A DNA stretch of 64,000 bases from CAVYXK01 sp963708245. GTDB lineage: Bacteria > Pseudomonadota > Alphaproteobacteria > Acetobacterales > Acetobacteraceae. Location of the stretch: the NCBI GenBank assembly GCA_963708245.1, contig OY970201.1, forward strand, positions 7,502,001 through 7,566,000. The letters run 5' to 3'. Every line of letters starts with the position of its first letter. Within the stretch, counting starts at the first letter, position 1. The position numbers and the translations under genes are program-made. Below are positions 8,794 to 17,756 of this stretch, in pieces. A model generated the notes under the pieces. That model was not told the DNA's origin and searched no databases. It saw only the letters and a program-made list of their open reading frames with translations.

Positions 8794-9237
8794 ATGAGCG
8801 ATCTCTACGATCAGGACCTGTTGCTCTGGAGCGAACAGCAGGCTCAGCTCCTACGCCGGCGTGCTGCTGGCGACATTACCAACGATGCTGACGTAGACTG
8901 GCTGAACATCGCCGAGGAGATCGAAGCCGTGGGGGCCAGCCAGCGCCGCGAACTGCGGAGCCGGTTGATCCGACTGATGCAGCACCTGCTCAAGTGGAAT
9001 TACCAGCCGGAGCTACGCAGCCGAAGCTGGCGCGCTACGATCAAAGCGCAACGGGACGACATTGAGGATTTGCTAGCGCAAAGCCCGAGCTTGCGGCGAA
9101 CTCTGCCCGATGTGCTACCAGTCGCATATCGCCGGGCTCGCGATGAGGCTCTGGAGGAGACCGGACTTCTTAAGCTTCCCGAACTCTCGCCGTTCACCCT
9201 GGAAGATGTGCTCGGCGGGGAACTGCGGGACGAGTAG
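8794..9237 (+). CDS. DUF29 family protein (second copy)
   Basis: The product is 147 aa from the ATG at 8794 (MSDLYDQDLLLWSEQQAQLL). It shares with the copy at 6595 the elements NIAEEIEAVGASQRREL and LMQHLLKWNYQP and a C-terminal FTLEDVLGGEL. An upstream in-frame ATG at 8776 would add six residues (MARGGS) and is less likely. Function unknown. Confidence 0.88.
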   Translation: MSDLYDQDLLLWSEQQAQLLRRRAAGDITNDADVDWLNIAEEIEAVGASQRRELRSRLIRLMQHLLKWNYQPELRSRSWRATIKAQRDDIEDLLAQSPSLRRTLPDVLPVAYRRARDEALEETGLLKLPELSPFTLEDVLGGELRDE

Positions 9238-9555
9238 CGCGAGGCAGTATCGAGTGAGGAGTCGGAGTGCGATCGCCGGAGAGTGCGGGTCCAGAGCGCC
9301 AGTGCTGCCATGTGACCCTGATAGATTGCTCGCTCGATAGGTCGCAATGTCCTATAGTGTCGTCTCGCAGTTCGTATATAGATGCCGGATCACGACCCCA
9401 TCGTTTGTTGAACGCACGGCCTCGCTTTTCAACGATAAAGGCGCCTTCAATGCCGGGTCAATCTTGCGTCTAGTTCGCTTCGTCATGATCTGCTCCGTCT
9501 ATCAACGGAACGGCCGACCTCCAACTATGCCCCTGGTCTCAAATCCAGGTCCACT
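9238..9555. other. Intergenic region without a recognisable gene
   Basis: This 318-bp stretch lies between two convergent genes and is less GC-rich than its neighbours around 9330-9480. A 96-aa frame on the plus strand does not resemble a protein. I see no tRNA cloverleaf, no clear terminator with a T-run and no transposon end. It could hold transcription ends of both genes. Confidence 0.5.
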
Positions 9556-10926
9556 TCACTTCTCTTGGAGACGCCGCGCATCGAGCCGAGCGCGCTCGGC
9601 GGCTTGGCGCGCTAACTCCGGGCACAGGCCGACATAGGCGGCAGGATCGAGCAACGCGTCGATGCGTTCGGGCGACAGATGCGCTGTCACCCGCTCGTCC
9701 GCCGCCAACAGCGTGGTGAACGACTGCCCGCCGGTCGCCGCCGCCTGCGCCACCTCATAAACCACGTCGTGCGCATGTTGCCGCCCGATCGCCTCGCCGA
9801 GTCTCAGCATCACCGCTTCGGCCACGATCAGCCCGCCACTCAAATCGAGATTGCGCCGCATCCGCGCCGGATCGAGCTTCAACCCGCTCAGCACGTTCAC
9901 CAACCGCGCCAGCACGTCGCCGGTCAGGATAGCGGAGCGCGACAGTGCCTCGTGTATCATCAGTGTCGTGGTACGATCTGCTTCGTGCTCGACCTGGGCT
10001 GCCTCCATTGCCAGCGGCACCAGCGAGCGCAACTCCGCTGCTGCGGCGATGATGTCCTGACAGAGCTGCGGATTGCGCTTCTGCGGCATGGTGGAGCTGC
10101 CGACGGTGCCGGGCGGCAGCGGTTCCTCCACTTCGCTGAACTCGGTCTTCATCAGCGTGTAGATTTCGCGGCCAATCTTCCCGCACGTCGCGCCGAGCAG
10201 GCCCAGCAGCGCGACATATTCGGCCAGATGGTCCAGGATGGTACGCGCCGGCACTGCCATCGGCTGCATGCCGAGATGCGCCGCCATGCGCGCCTGGATC
10301 TCCGGCCCCGGATTGCTCCCGTCGACACCGACCGACGCAAAGGTGCCAGCACCGCCGCCGAACATGGCGACGAACACGCGTGGCTCTGCTTGCTGCAGAC
10401 GCTCGACATGCCGCAGCATCTCGTCGATCCATACCGCGGCCTTGTAGCCGAAGGTCAGTGGCAGCGCGTGCTGGCCGTGCGTGCGGCCGGGCATCAGCAT
10501 GTCCGCACCACGCTCGGCAATTTCCGCCATCGCTTCCAGCGAATGGCCGATCAGCCGCAAGAAGATGCGATGCGCGTGGCGCAGCACGATCAGATCGCCG
10601 GTCTGGGTGATGTTCTGCGTGGTGGCGCCCCAATGCACCCAGCGGCCCGCCTCGCCGGCGACGCGCGACAGTTCCCAGACCAACGGCACAATGGTGTGAC
10701 TCGTGCGTCGCGCGGCTTCGTCGATCCGGTCGCGATCGAGCAGCTCCAGCTTGGCGGCCCGGGCGATCGCCGCGGCAGCATCCTGCGGGATGATGCCGAG
10801 CTCGGCCTGTGCCTTCGCCAATGCCGCTTCGACATCGAGCCAAGCCTGCCAGCGAGAATCGCGGCGGAACAATGCACGGATGCCGGGATCGGCCACGCGT
10901 GCGGCGGTGGACCGTTCATCGCTCAT
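9556..10926 (-). CDS. Fumarase/aspartase-superfamily lyase (adenylosuccinate lyase or 3-carboxymuconate cycloisomerase type)
   Basis: The product is 456 aa. The superfamily signature GSSTMPQKRNPQLCQD lies near residues 285-300. An earlier HWGATTQNITQTGD block and a GRTHGQHALPLTFG block carry the usual His residues. The C-terminal domain matches the ADSL/PcaB C-terminal fold. The Q in TTQN and the general pattern suggest the PcaB or purB-like branch, but the reaction cannot be fixed from sequence alone. The ATG at 10926 (MSDERSTAARVADPG) is preferred over the long upstream extension, which overlaps the divergent gene. No protocatechuate or purine genes are adjacent. Confidence 0.8.
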   Translation of the reverse strand: MSDERSTAARVADPGIRALFRRDSRWQAWLDVEAALAKAQAELGIIPQDAAAAIARAAKLELLDRDRIDEAARRTSHTIVPLVWELSRVAGEAGRWVHWGATTQNITQTGDLIVLRHAHRIFLRLIGHSLEAMAEIAERGADMLMPGRTHGQHALPLTFGYKAAVWIDEMLRHVERLQQAEPRVFVAMFGGGAGTFASVGVDGSNPGPEIQARMAAHLGMQPMAVPARTILDHLAEYVALLGLLGATCGKIGREIYTLMKTEFSEVEEPLPPGTVGSSTMPQKRNPQLCQDIIAAAAELRSLVPLAMEAAQVEHEADRTTTLMIHEALSRSAILTGDVLARLVNVLSGLKLDPARMRRNLDLSGGLIVAEAVMLRLGEAIGRQHAHDVVYEVAQAAATGGQSFTTLLAADERVTAHLSPERIDALLDPAAYVGLCPELARQAAERARLDARRLQEK

Positions 10927-11027
10927 GGATATTGCCCTCCAGTCATCGGACGGCTGGTCATGCTCGGTGGGGTACTCTACACGACAGCATAACCGATCGA
11001 CCCACGCATCCGGAGGGCATGGCAAGC

Positions 11028-11525
11028 ATGGCAGAGCAGCAGCGGCAGCACACGGATAACATGTTGCGGCGACGTAGCGCATTGCGCATGGCACTTGGCG
11101 CCGGCGCAGCGCTTGCAACCGTGCGGCAGGCGACTGCACTGCAGCCCGCTCCGGCAGAAGCTCCATCAGGCCAGGTGACGATGGAGCAGACCGAGGTCAG
11201 CCTGCTCGCCAATGCCGGCTGGGGTCACGGCACCCTGACATACCAGGGCCGGACCTACCGCTTCCGCATCCATAATCTCGGAGTCGGCGGGATCGGTTAC
11301 AGCAAGCTGTCGGCGCGCGGCAACGTCTTCGGCCTGAACAAGCTGGAGGACTTCTCCGGACTCTATGGCCTTCTCCAGGGCGGGGCGGTCGCCGCGAACG
11401 ACCAGCTTCGCGGCGGGATCTGGCTGCAGAACACTGAGGGCGTGCGGATGCACCTTGTCCCGAACCGGACCGGGCTCGCGCTCAATCTCGGTGCCGATGG
11501 GCTGGTGATCCAGTTCGAAAAATAA
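11028..11525 (+). CDS. Secreted hypothetical protein
   Basis: The product is 165 aa. The N-terminal part LRRRSALRMALGAGAALATV resembles a Tat or Sec signal. The mature part (about residues 60-165) is predicted beta-rich, with WGHGTLTYQGRTYRFRIHNL and repeated glycine-rich turns. The ATG at 11028 is chosen because GGAGG at 11012-11016 sits about 11 bases upstream; the ATG at 11019 would be too close. The stop lies six bases from the stop of the convergent DUF2237 gene. The domain looks like that of other proteobacterial periplasmic hypotheticals, but I cannot name the family. Confidence 0.65.
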   Translation: MAEQQRQHTDNMLRRRSALRMALGAGAALATVRQATALQPAPAEAPSGQVTMEQTEVSLLANAGWGHGTLTYQGRTYRFRIHNLGVGGIGYSKLSARGNVFGLNKLEDFSGLYGLLQGGAVAANDQLRGGIWLQNTEGVRMHLVPNRTGLALNLGADGLVIQFEK

Positions 11526-11531
11526 CGCCGG

Positions 11532-11936
11532 TCAGGCCAGATCGACGGCGTAGCGCTTAAGATCCTCGAGCGCACAGAATTGCAAGGCGCCGTGCTCGGT
11601 TGCCCGCAGCACCACGCGCGGCGCGCTGTTCGCCTCCAGCGCCTCCTGCCAACGCGGCGCGCACAGGCACCACCGGTCGCCAGGCTGCAGCCCGGGGAAG
11701 CCATATTCCGGCCGCGGCGTGGAAAGGTCATTGCCGCGGCCCTTGCTGAACGCCAGGAACTCGGCAGTCATCACCGCACAGACGGTGTGGCTGCCGACAT
11801 CCTCGGGTCCGCTGTCGCAACAGCCGTTGCGATGGAATCCGGTCATCGGCTGGATCGAACACATCTCCAGAAGGCCGCCCAGCACGTTGCGCGACGGTCT
11901 ACGTCCTGGGCGTCTGCCGGCTTCATCGAATGGCAT
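11532..11936 (-). CDS. DUF2237 family protein
   Basis: A 134-aa protein that matches the family over nearly its whole length. It shows RNVLGGLLEMCSIQPMTGF, GCCDSGPEDVGSHTVCAVMT, AFSKGRGNDLSTPRPEYGFP and GDRWCLCAPRWQEA. Several conserved cysteines suggest metal or redox chemistry, but no activity is established for DUF2237. It is cytosolic with no signal peptide and transcribed convergently with the preceding gene. Confidence 0.88.
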   Translation of the reverse strand: MPFDEAGRRPGRRPSRNVLGGLLEMCSIQPMTGFHRNGCCDSGPEDVGSHTVCAVMTAEFLAFSKGRGNDLSTPRPEYGFPGLQPGDRWCLCAPRWQEALEANSAPRVVLRATEHGALQFCALEDLKRYAVDLA

Positions 11937-12078
11937 CGGCGGCTCCGCTGTTTCGTCCGTTGGGGGTTGAATCCTAGCGCAACCCGCTTCCAGTGCGCCA
12001 TCCCGGCACTAGCCTATTGCCGGACGCAAAGACGCCCGGCCAGACTGCGGCTTCCCGTACAGCATGCGAGATCCGGAT

Positions 12079-13119
12079 ATGGAATACCGCCGCGTCGGCC
12101 GATCTGGCCTCAAAGTCTCCGAAATCTGTCTTGGCACGATGACCTTCGGCAATGGTGCCGACGAAACCGAAGCTGGCCGCATCCTGTCGCTCGCCTTCGA
12201 TGCCGGGGTGAATTTCATCGACACTTCCGACAGCTACAATGCAGGCGTTGCCGAAGCGATGTTGGGCGAGTTGCTGGGAAGCCGCCGGCAGGATACCGTG
12301 ATCGCGACGAAAGTGTTCAACCCGACCGGGACAGGTCCCAACAGCTCCGGCATGTCGCGTCTGCACATCATGCGCGCAATCGAGGACAGCCTGCGCCGCC
12401 TGAACACCGACTACATCGATCTCTACTACATCCACCATGTCGATGTGCAGACGCCGCTGGACGAGATGCTACGGGCCTTCGACGATCTTATTTCCACCGG
12501 CAAAATCCGTTACGCGGCGTGCAGCAACTACGAGGCTTGGCGGTTGATGGAGTCGTTGTGGATCAGCGATACGCGAGGCTTCGCGCGCTTCGTCTGCTAT
12601 CAGCCGCAATATAGCCTGGTGGTGCGCGATATCGAGGAAGAGATCGTACCGGTCTGCGAGCTGAAGGGACTCGGGGTGGTGGCATGGTCACCGCTCGGCG
12701 GTGGCTTCCTAAGCGGCAAATACCAGCCGGGGGAGACCAGGCGGGCGGGCGCGCGTTCCGCCGAGGGCTGGGCCTTTCCGATCCGCTTCTTTGCCCCGAA
12801 TCGTGACGAGATCCTGGCGACACTGCTGGAGGTGGCGAACGGGCTAGGGCGCTCGCCGGCGCAGGTAGCTCTCCGGTGGGTGCTCGACCAAAGCTTCATA
12901 ACAAGCGCCATCACCGGTGCGCGCACGGCGGAACAGCTTCGCGACAACCTGCGTGCCGGTGGCTGGCGGCTGCCGGCGGACGCGCGCGAGACGCTGGACA
13001 AGGTCTCTGCGCCGCCACGCCGTTTCCCCCGTTCGATGGAAGACACGATGCACGAGCGTCGGGACAGTGCGGTGAAGATGCCGACACTGCCAGACCAGGA
13101 TCGTTCGGGCTCGCCATAG
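12079..13119 (+). CDS. Aldo/keto reductase
   Basis: The product is 346 aa with a TIM-barrel, NADPH-dependent aldo/keto reductase pattern. The start MEYRRVGRSGLKVSEICLG is typical; an ATG five codons upstream (12064) is possible. The catalytic tetrad is visible as FIDTSDSYNAG (Asp, Tyr), IATKVF (Lys) and LYYIHHVD (His). The C-terminal cofactor loop contains ITGARTAEQLRDNL. It is closest to the YajO/Tas-like branch. The substrate is unknown and no clear operon partner is present. Confidence 0.88.
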   Translation: MEYRRVGRSGLKVSEICLGTMTFGNGADETEAGRILSLAFDAGVNFIDTSDSYNAGVAEAMLGELLGSRRQDTVIATKVFNPTGTGPNSSGMSRLHIMRAIEDSLRRLNTDYIDLYYIHHVDVQTPLDEMLRAFDDLISTGKIRYAACSNYEAWRLMESLWISDTRGFARFVCYQPQYSLVVRDIEEEIVPVCELKGLGVVAWSPLGGGFLSGKYQPGETRRAGARSAEGWAFPIRFFAPNRDEILATLLEVANGLGRSPAQVALRWVLDQSFITSAITGARTAEQLRDNLRAGGWRLPADARETLDKVSAPPRRFPRSMEDTMHERRDSAVKMPTLPDQDRSGSP

Positions 13120-13234
13120 GCGGGGGCGAAGACGTGCTGATACGGGCCCACATTGCCGACGGCCGCGCCACCAACTCAAGCGGGGCGGCGCGATCGGGCT
13201 CGCAACGCCCGACCGGCTCAATTAGATCAGGTGC

Positions 13235-14386
13235 ATGGACATCATCGACATCCCCGGCTCCCGCATCATCGAGGTCAGCCGCGTCGCTTTCGGCCTGCCG
13301 GACGTGGACTTCCTCTGCTTCGGCGAGTCCGACCAGCCGAGCCCGCGCTCGGCGCACGATGCCGCGGTAGCGGCGCTCGCCGCCGGGCATACCCGTTATC
13401 CCGACGTTCGCGGCCTGCCCGCGCTACGCGAGGCGTTGGCGGACTATCTCACATCGCTGCATGCCAAGCCGGTGACGGAGGATCGTATCCAGGTGGTGGC
13501 CTCCGGCATGACGGCGGTGTCGGTGGCGCTCGCCGCGACGGTCCGCCCGGGCCAGCGCGTGCTGATGCACACGCCGGCCTGGCCGAACGTCGGCAACGCC
13601 GCCCGCCTGCGCGGCGCGGAACTGGTCGAGATGCCGCTCGGGTCGCTGCCCGAAGGCGGTTTCCGCATGGACATGGACCGGCTGGCGTCGCTGCTCCCCG
13701 GCGCCCGTGCCTTCATCCTGAACACGCCGAACAACCCCACCGGCTGGACCGCCACGAAGGACGAACTGGCAGCCATCCTGTCGCTCTGCCGGCGCAACGG
13801 GGTCTGGCTGATCTCCGACGAGGTCTACTCGCGTCTCGTTTATGACGGCGCGCCCGCCGCCCCGTCGCTGCTCGACGTGGCCGAGCCGGACGACCGGGTG
13901 CTCGTCTGCAACAGCTTCTCCAAGACCTGGGTGATGACTGGCTGGCGGCTCGGCTGGTTGGTGGTGCCGGCGGGCGCACGCGACCGTATCACCGAACTGG
14001 TCGAGGTGACCCATTCCGGCGTGGCGCCCTTCATCCAGCACGCCGGCCTGGCCGCGGTGACCGACACCACCGCGGTGGCCGAGTTCCGTGCCCATTGCGA
14101 GCGCGGCCGGGCGCTGGCCGGCGAGGCGCTCGGCGGGCTGAACGGTGTGCGCTATGCCGCGCCGGATGGGGCATTCTATGCGTTCCTCGGCGTGGAGGGG
14201 CTGACCGACAGCTTGACCTTGGCAAAAAAGCTGGTGGTGAACCATCGCGTGGCCGTCGCACCCGGTGTGGCTTTCGGCGATGTCGGCGAAGGTCACCTGC
14301 GCATCTGCTTCGCCCATTCCGCGTCGGTCATACGGCGCGCCATGGACCGCCTGCGCGACGGGCTGCGCGCCGAGATCGAGACATAA
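13235..14386 (+). CDS. Class I/II pyridoxal-phosphate aminotransferase
   Basis: The product is a 383-aa fold-type I aminotransferase. NTPNNPTGW (cofactor-contacting Asn), ISDEVYSRL (Asp/Tyr) and NSFSKTWVMTGWRLGW (Schiff-base Lys) are all present, as is the C-terminal LRICFAHS with the carboxylate-binding Arg. The ATG at 13235 matches the family length. Amino donor and acceptor cannot be assigned; it resembles aspartate/aromatic-type enzymes. It is followed by a short GC-rich hairpin (14403-14418, CCCGC-GCTT-GCGGG) with no T-run. Confidence 0.88.
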   Translation: MDIIDIPGSRIIEVSRVAFGLPDVDFLCFGESDQPSPRSAHDAAVAALAAGHTRYPDVRGLPALREALADYLTSLHAKPVTEDRIQVVASGMTAVSVALAATVRPGQRVLMHTPAWPNVGNAARLRGAELVEMPLGSLPEGGFRMDMDRLASLLPGARAFILNTPNNPTGWTATKDELAAILSLCRRNGVWLISDEVYSRLVYDGAPAAPSLLDVAEPDDRVLVCNSFSKTWVMTGWRLGWLVVPAGARDRITELVEVTHSGVAPFIQHAGLAAVTDTTAVAEFRAHCERGRALAGEALGGLNGVRYAAPDGAFYAFLGVEGLTDSLTLAKKLVVNHRVAVAPGVAFGDVGEGHLRICFAHSASVIRRAMDRLRDGLRAEIET

Positions 14387-14499
14387 CTACCGTGCTCCCC
14401 CGCGCTTGCGGGATGGGCCGGGGGGAGGGCCTCGCGGCTACATGGTGATAGTGGCGGAGCCGGCAGTATTGCGGGAAGGGGCCTCGCGGCCTGCCTAAA

Positions 14500-14769
14500 C
14501 TACCCGATCCCGTGGGCCCTTAACCGCTCGAGTAGCAAGTCGGAGACCTCCTTGCCGATCTCGCCATGCCGCTCGTCTGGAATGCGCGTCTCCAGGGTGT
14601 GTGCCACACCCTCGACCAGAACACCCAGGATCAGGTACGGGTCCGCATCAGTCTTCGCCGTCAGGCGTATGACATGGGCGAGAACGCTCGTCGGGTCCGG
14701 GGTTGCTGCCGCGGCCTGCTCCGCCTGCTCGATCAGCCGGACGATCTCGCCGAAAATTCTGTCAGTCAT
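14500..14769 (-). CDS. Small hypothetical protein
   Basis: An 89-aa ORF starting MTDRIFGEIVRLIEQAEQA. The ATG at 14769 is preferred; the frame is open to 15000 but that part is antisense to the epimerase remnant. It looks helical and soluble, with DPYLILGVLVEGVAHTLETR in the centre. The gene lies convergent to the aminotransferase. I do not recognise a family. Confidence 0.55.
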   Translation of the reverse strand: MTDRIFGEIVRLIEQAEQAAAATPDPTSVLAHVIRLTAKTDADPYLILGVLVEGVAHTLETRIPDERHGEIGKEVSDLLLERLRAHGIG

Positions 14770-14823
14770 GCCGTCTTCTCCACTCACCGGCGCGCCGCAT
14801 GGCGCCGCCAGCACCTCCACACG

Positions 14824-15210
14824 GGCGACAAGCAGTCCCATCCGACAGACTACCCCGATTGACGTCCCGATCATCTGCGTGACCCTGAATTCTGCCGATC
14901 GGTCCTGGATCAGCCATTCGACGAAGTGTATCAGTTGGCGGCAGATATGGGCGGCGCCGGTTACATCTTCATCGGTTCTAACGACGCCGATATCTTGCAC
15001 AATTCAGCGACGATCAACCTCGACGTGCTGGAAGCAGCACGTCGCCGCTCCGTCGGCCGGATTTTCTATTCCTCCTCCGCCTGTATGTACCCTGGGCACA
15101 ACCAAGCGGATGCCGATAATCCGAATTGCGCCGAGGACAACGCCTATCCGGAGGCGCTGGACAGCGAGTACGGATGGGAAGAACTGTTCAGCGACGCTTG
15201 TATCACGTTT
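14824..15210 (+). pseudogene. Decayed GDP-mannose 3,5-epimerase-like gene fragment
   Basis: Reading in one frame gives family-specific blocks: FDEVYQLAADMGGAGYIF, HNSATINLDVLEAARR and IFYSSSACMYPGHNQ, as in NAD-dependent GDP-mannose 3,5-epimerases. A TGA at 14860-14862 interrupts the frame where a Trp would be natural. The N-terminal NAD-binding half is absent. In the catalytic YxxxK motif the sequence reads YGWEE, so the Lys is lost. After about 15210 the frame runs into unrelated sequence of a glycosyltransferase fragment. This is a relic, not an active enzyme. Confidence 0.75.
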
Positions 15211-15619
15211 ATCAGCGCGACCGCGGCTGCCCAGTCGGCAGCGTCTTTTGGCCTCGGGTGTGATGGATTTCTTGCCGGCTACCCTCGATAGTCCAAGCTA
15301 CGCCGCCGAACTCCGCAGGTCCGTTGCCATCGTGTTGCCCTATGATCCAGTGAGCTGGATCGATCCATATCGCGGCAACGGCGTGTTCCTCGAAAGTATC
15401 CTGCTTGGCAAGCCGATCCTCGTGCGCCGAGGCACGCCGCTGTGCCGATACAGCTCAAGCTATGATTTCGGGCAGTTCATATCACCTGTTGAGCTGGAGG
15501 AGATGGTGGCTCGGCTGATCGCCGGGGAGAGCCGCTTCGATACTGCAGGAAACCGCCGCCGATATCTCGATATCCTCGCCCGGAACGACCTGCTGGAGAA
15601 CCTCACCCGCCGTTGCTGA
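15196..15619 (+). pseudogene. C-terminal fragment of a glycosyltransferase
   Basis: In the frame ending at the TGA at 15617-15619 the translation reads like the C-terminal half of a GT4-type glycosyltransferase: MDFLPATLDSPSYAAELRRS, VLPYDPVSWIDPYRGNG and VFLESILLGKPILVRRGTP. The donor-binding E-x7-E region appears as FLESILLGKP. There is no start codon or N-terminal domain, and the fragment abuts the epimerase relic. A deletion that fused two polysaccharide genes explains the arrangement. Confidence 0.65.
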
Positions 15620-15869
15620 CTTTTGGTAGAGACGCATGTGATTACCAACAATATGATACATGGTCGCGGGCTCAATACCGATCCCCCGGTTCTGGCTGAA
15701 TCTGCAGTCACCGTCCGGCCTCGCCGTCGCAGAGAGGCAAAGCGATGCGTCTCCGCAAAGCCGAAGCGGAGGACACGTTGTGCGGGTGTGCGCCAGCCCG
15801 GTCCTATGCTTGCCGCGAGAAGCCGGAGGGTCTAGAAGCCCGCACCCCCGTTACCCGAGACGAGCGAGA

Positions 15870-16436
15870 ATGAAGCAACAGGCGAACCTGATCCGCGCCG
15901 GACAGGTGATCGAGCACGAGGGCCGCCGCTGGACCGTGCTCAAGCAGCAGATCATCACCCCCGGCAAAGGCGGCGCCTTCATCCAGGTGGAGATGCGCGA
16001 TCTCAAGTCTGGCAACAAGACCAATGAACGCTGGCGCACCGCCGATACGGTCGAGCGGCTGATGACCGAGGAGAAGGACTATACCTACTCCTACACCGAG
16101 GGTCCCAACATGGTGCTGATGGACCCGGAGAGCTTCGAGCAGACGCACATCCCACTGGAGTTGCTAGGCGATGCTGCGGCCTTCCTGCAGGATAACATGC
16201 CGGTCACCGTCGATCTGGTGGAAGGTGAGCCAGTCGGGGTGCACCTGCCGCCGACGGTGGTGCTGGAGGTGGTCGAGGCCGATCCCGTGGTGAAAGGCCA
16301 GACCGCCGCTTCGTCCTACAAGCCGGCCCGGCTGTCCAACGGCGTGAAGACCTCGGTGCCGCCCTTCATCGAGACAGGCGAAAAGATCGTAGTCAGGACC
16401 GAGGACGGCAGCTACGTCGAGCGGGCCAAGGGCTGA
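15870..16436 (+). CDS. efp: Elongation factor P
   Basis: The product is 188 aa, the normal EF-P length, with the KOW-like N-terminal domain, the central OB domain and the C-terminal OB domain. The loop TPGKGGAF carries Lys33, the position modified in many EF-Ps. The C-terminus has VKTSVPPFIETGEKIVV, the family signature. The ATG at 15870 (MKQQANLIRAGQVIEHEGRR) gives the proper N-terminus; the in-frame extension upstream is spurious. It rescues ribosomes stalled at polyproline. The next gene starts seven bases after its stop, so the two are probably co-transcribed. Confidence 0.95.
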   Translation: MKQQANLIRAGQVIEHEGRRWTVLKQQIITPGKGGAFIQVEMRDLKSGNKTNERWRTADTVERLMTEEKDYTYSYTEGPNMVLMDPESFEQTHIPLELLGDAAAFLQDNMPVTVDLVEGEPVGVHLPPTVVLEVVEADPVVKGQTAASSYKPARLSNGVKTSVPPFIETGEKIVVRTEDGSYVERAKG

Positions 16437-16443
16437 GCAGCTT

Positions 16444-17280
16444 GTGGCCTTCCGCCTCTCCCCTCATCTCACGGTCATGGCCAACGCGGCGCAGAAAGCG
16501 TCGAAGCGGCTGCTGCGCGACTTCAACGAGGTCGAGCAGCTTCAAGTCAGCGTGAAAGGACCGTCCGACTTCGTCTCTCAGGCCGACCTGCGCGCCGAGG
16601 AAACACTGCGTGAGGAACTGAACAAGGCGCGGCCAGGCTATGCCTTCTTGATGGAGGAATCCGGCGCCTCCGGCTCGGAAAACTGGGCCTGGCGCTGGGT
16701 GGTCGATCCGCTCGACGGCACGACGAATTTTCTGCACGGCATCCCGCACTGGGCGATCAGCATCGGTCTCGAGCGGCGCCAGCCGGATGGCGGGGCGGAG
16801 CTCGCCGCCGGACTGATCTATGCGCCGGCGGTCGACGAGATGTTCTGGGCCGAGAAGGGCGGCGGCGCCTTCGTCAACGACCGGCGCCTGCGCGTCTCCG
16901 CCCGGCGCGAGTTCAAGGATGGGGTGTTCGCGACGGGTATTCCGTTCGCGGCGGTCTCGCGCACGCGTCAGACGGCGTTCTTGCGCACCCTCGCCGGGCT
17001 GATGCCGCAGGTCGCCGGGATCCGGCGGTTCGGGGCAGCGGCGCTCGACCTCGCCTGGGTGGCGGCCGGCCGCTACGATGGATACTGGGAGCTGGGCATC
17101 AGTCGCTGGGACGTGGCGGCGGGGCTGATCATCGTGCGCGAGGCGGGGGGGTTCGCGACCGATCCTGAGGGTGGCGATCCGCGCGAGACCGGCAACGTCG
17201 TCGCCGCCAACCCACATCTCCATGCCAAGCTGTGCCAGGTGGTGGGGGAGGGGCAGGCAACCAGGTCCCCGGTGACTTAG
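16444..17280 (+). CDS. Inositol monophosphatase family protein (SuhB-like)
   Basis: The product is 278 aa from a GTG at 16444, seven bases after efp. The Mg2+ sites are intact: LMEESG (Glu), VVDPLDGTTNF and the C-terminal GISRWDVAAG. The length and motifs fit bacterial inositol-1-monophosphatase/SuhB. These enzymes hydrolyse inositol phosphate; SuhB also acts in rRNA antitermination in enterobacteria. The link with efp suggests a housekeeping role. A second family member is at 53803. An ATG at 16477 would shorten the first helix. Confidence 0.9.
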   Translation: MAFRLSPHLTVMANAAQKASKRLLRDFNEVEQLQVSVKGPSDFVSQADLRAEETLREELNKARPGYAFLMEESGASGSENWAWRWVVDPLDGTTNFLHGIPHWAISIGLERRQPDGGAELAAGLIYAPAVDEMFWAEKGGGAFVNDRRLRVSARREFKDGVFATGIPFAAVSRTRQTAFLRTLAGLMPQVAGIRRFGAAALDLAWVAAGRYDGYWELGISRWDVAAGLIIVREAGGFATDPEGGDPRETGNVVAANPHLHAKLCQVVGEGQATRSPVT

Positions 17281-17500
17281 CGGGAGTGTGATCCGGCTGG
17301 GTTAGTTGGATCGTGGCAGGGAGTTGCCATGGCGCCTGAATGGGCTGAGCGGGCGCGAATCCGATCGAAATATTGATTTGTTTGTGATAGCCGGCCTACG
17401 ACGCTTACAGATTGCCGGTATGGTGGAGAGCGCGGTTGCTCGACGTTCACGCGGAAAACCATTCGGGCCGGTATGCGACACGCGGCGCGAACGTGCCGTG

Positions 17501-17641
17501 ATGTCGGTTATCCTAGTGCTCCTACTGCTGCTTGGATCATTCCTGGCGCTTGGTGGGCTCGTTCGCTTTTCTGAGAACGTCATACGGCCTCCGTCTCCGC
17601 CGCCAGACGATCGTTCTGCCGGCACCCTCGATGGAACGTGA
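17501..17641 (+). CDS. Small membrane protein upstream of kdpF
   Basis: A 46-aa ORF starting MSVILVLLLLLGSFLALGGL. Residues about 2-20 form one hydrophobic helix, followed by a short basic/polar tail rich in Pro (PPSPPPDD). It ends 22 bases before kdpF on the same strand, so it is probably the first gene of the kdp operon. Its size and position recall KdpF-like accessory peptides, but the sequence is not KdpF. Small size makes the coding call moderate. Confidence 0.5.
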   Translation: MSVILVLLLLLGSFLALGGLVRFSENVIRPPSPPPDDRSAGTLDGT

Positions 17642-17663
17642 CCGACATAATGGAGTCGGCAGC

Positions 17664-17747
17664 ATGGCCTCCTACGTCCTCGTAGCGATCGTGATCGGGC
17701 TGGTCATCTATCTCTTCTATGCTGTGATCAACCCGGAAAAATTCTGA
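17664..17747 (+). CDS. kdpF: KdpF subunit of the potassium-transporting ATPase
   Basis: The product is a 27-aa single-span membrane peptide. The pattern (one hydrophobic helix, then YAVINPEKF at the end) matches KdpF, which ends in xPExF in most bacteria. It stabilises the KdpABC complex in the inner membrane. It ends nine bases before kdpA. The ATG at 17664 is used. Confidence 0.85.
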   Translation: MASYVLVAIVIGLVIYLFYAVINPEKF

Positions 17748-17756
17748 GCCGTCCCC

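Noticed and set aside
10927..11166. N-terminal extension of the lyase gene
   Set aside because: Overlaps the divergent secreted-protein gene; the residues have no lyase similarity.
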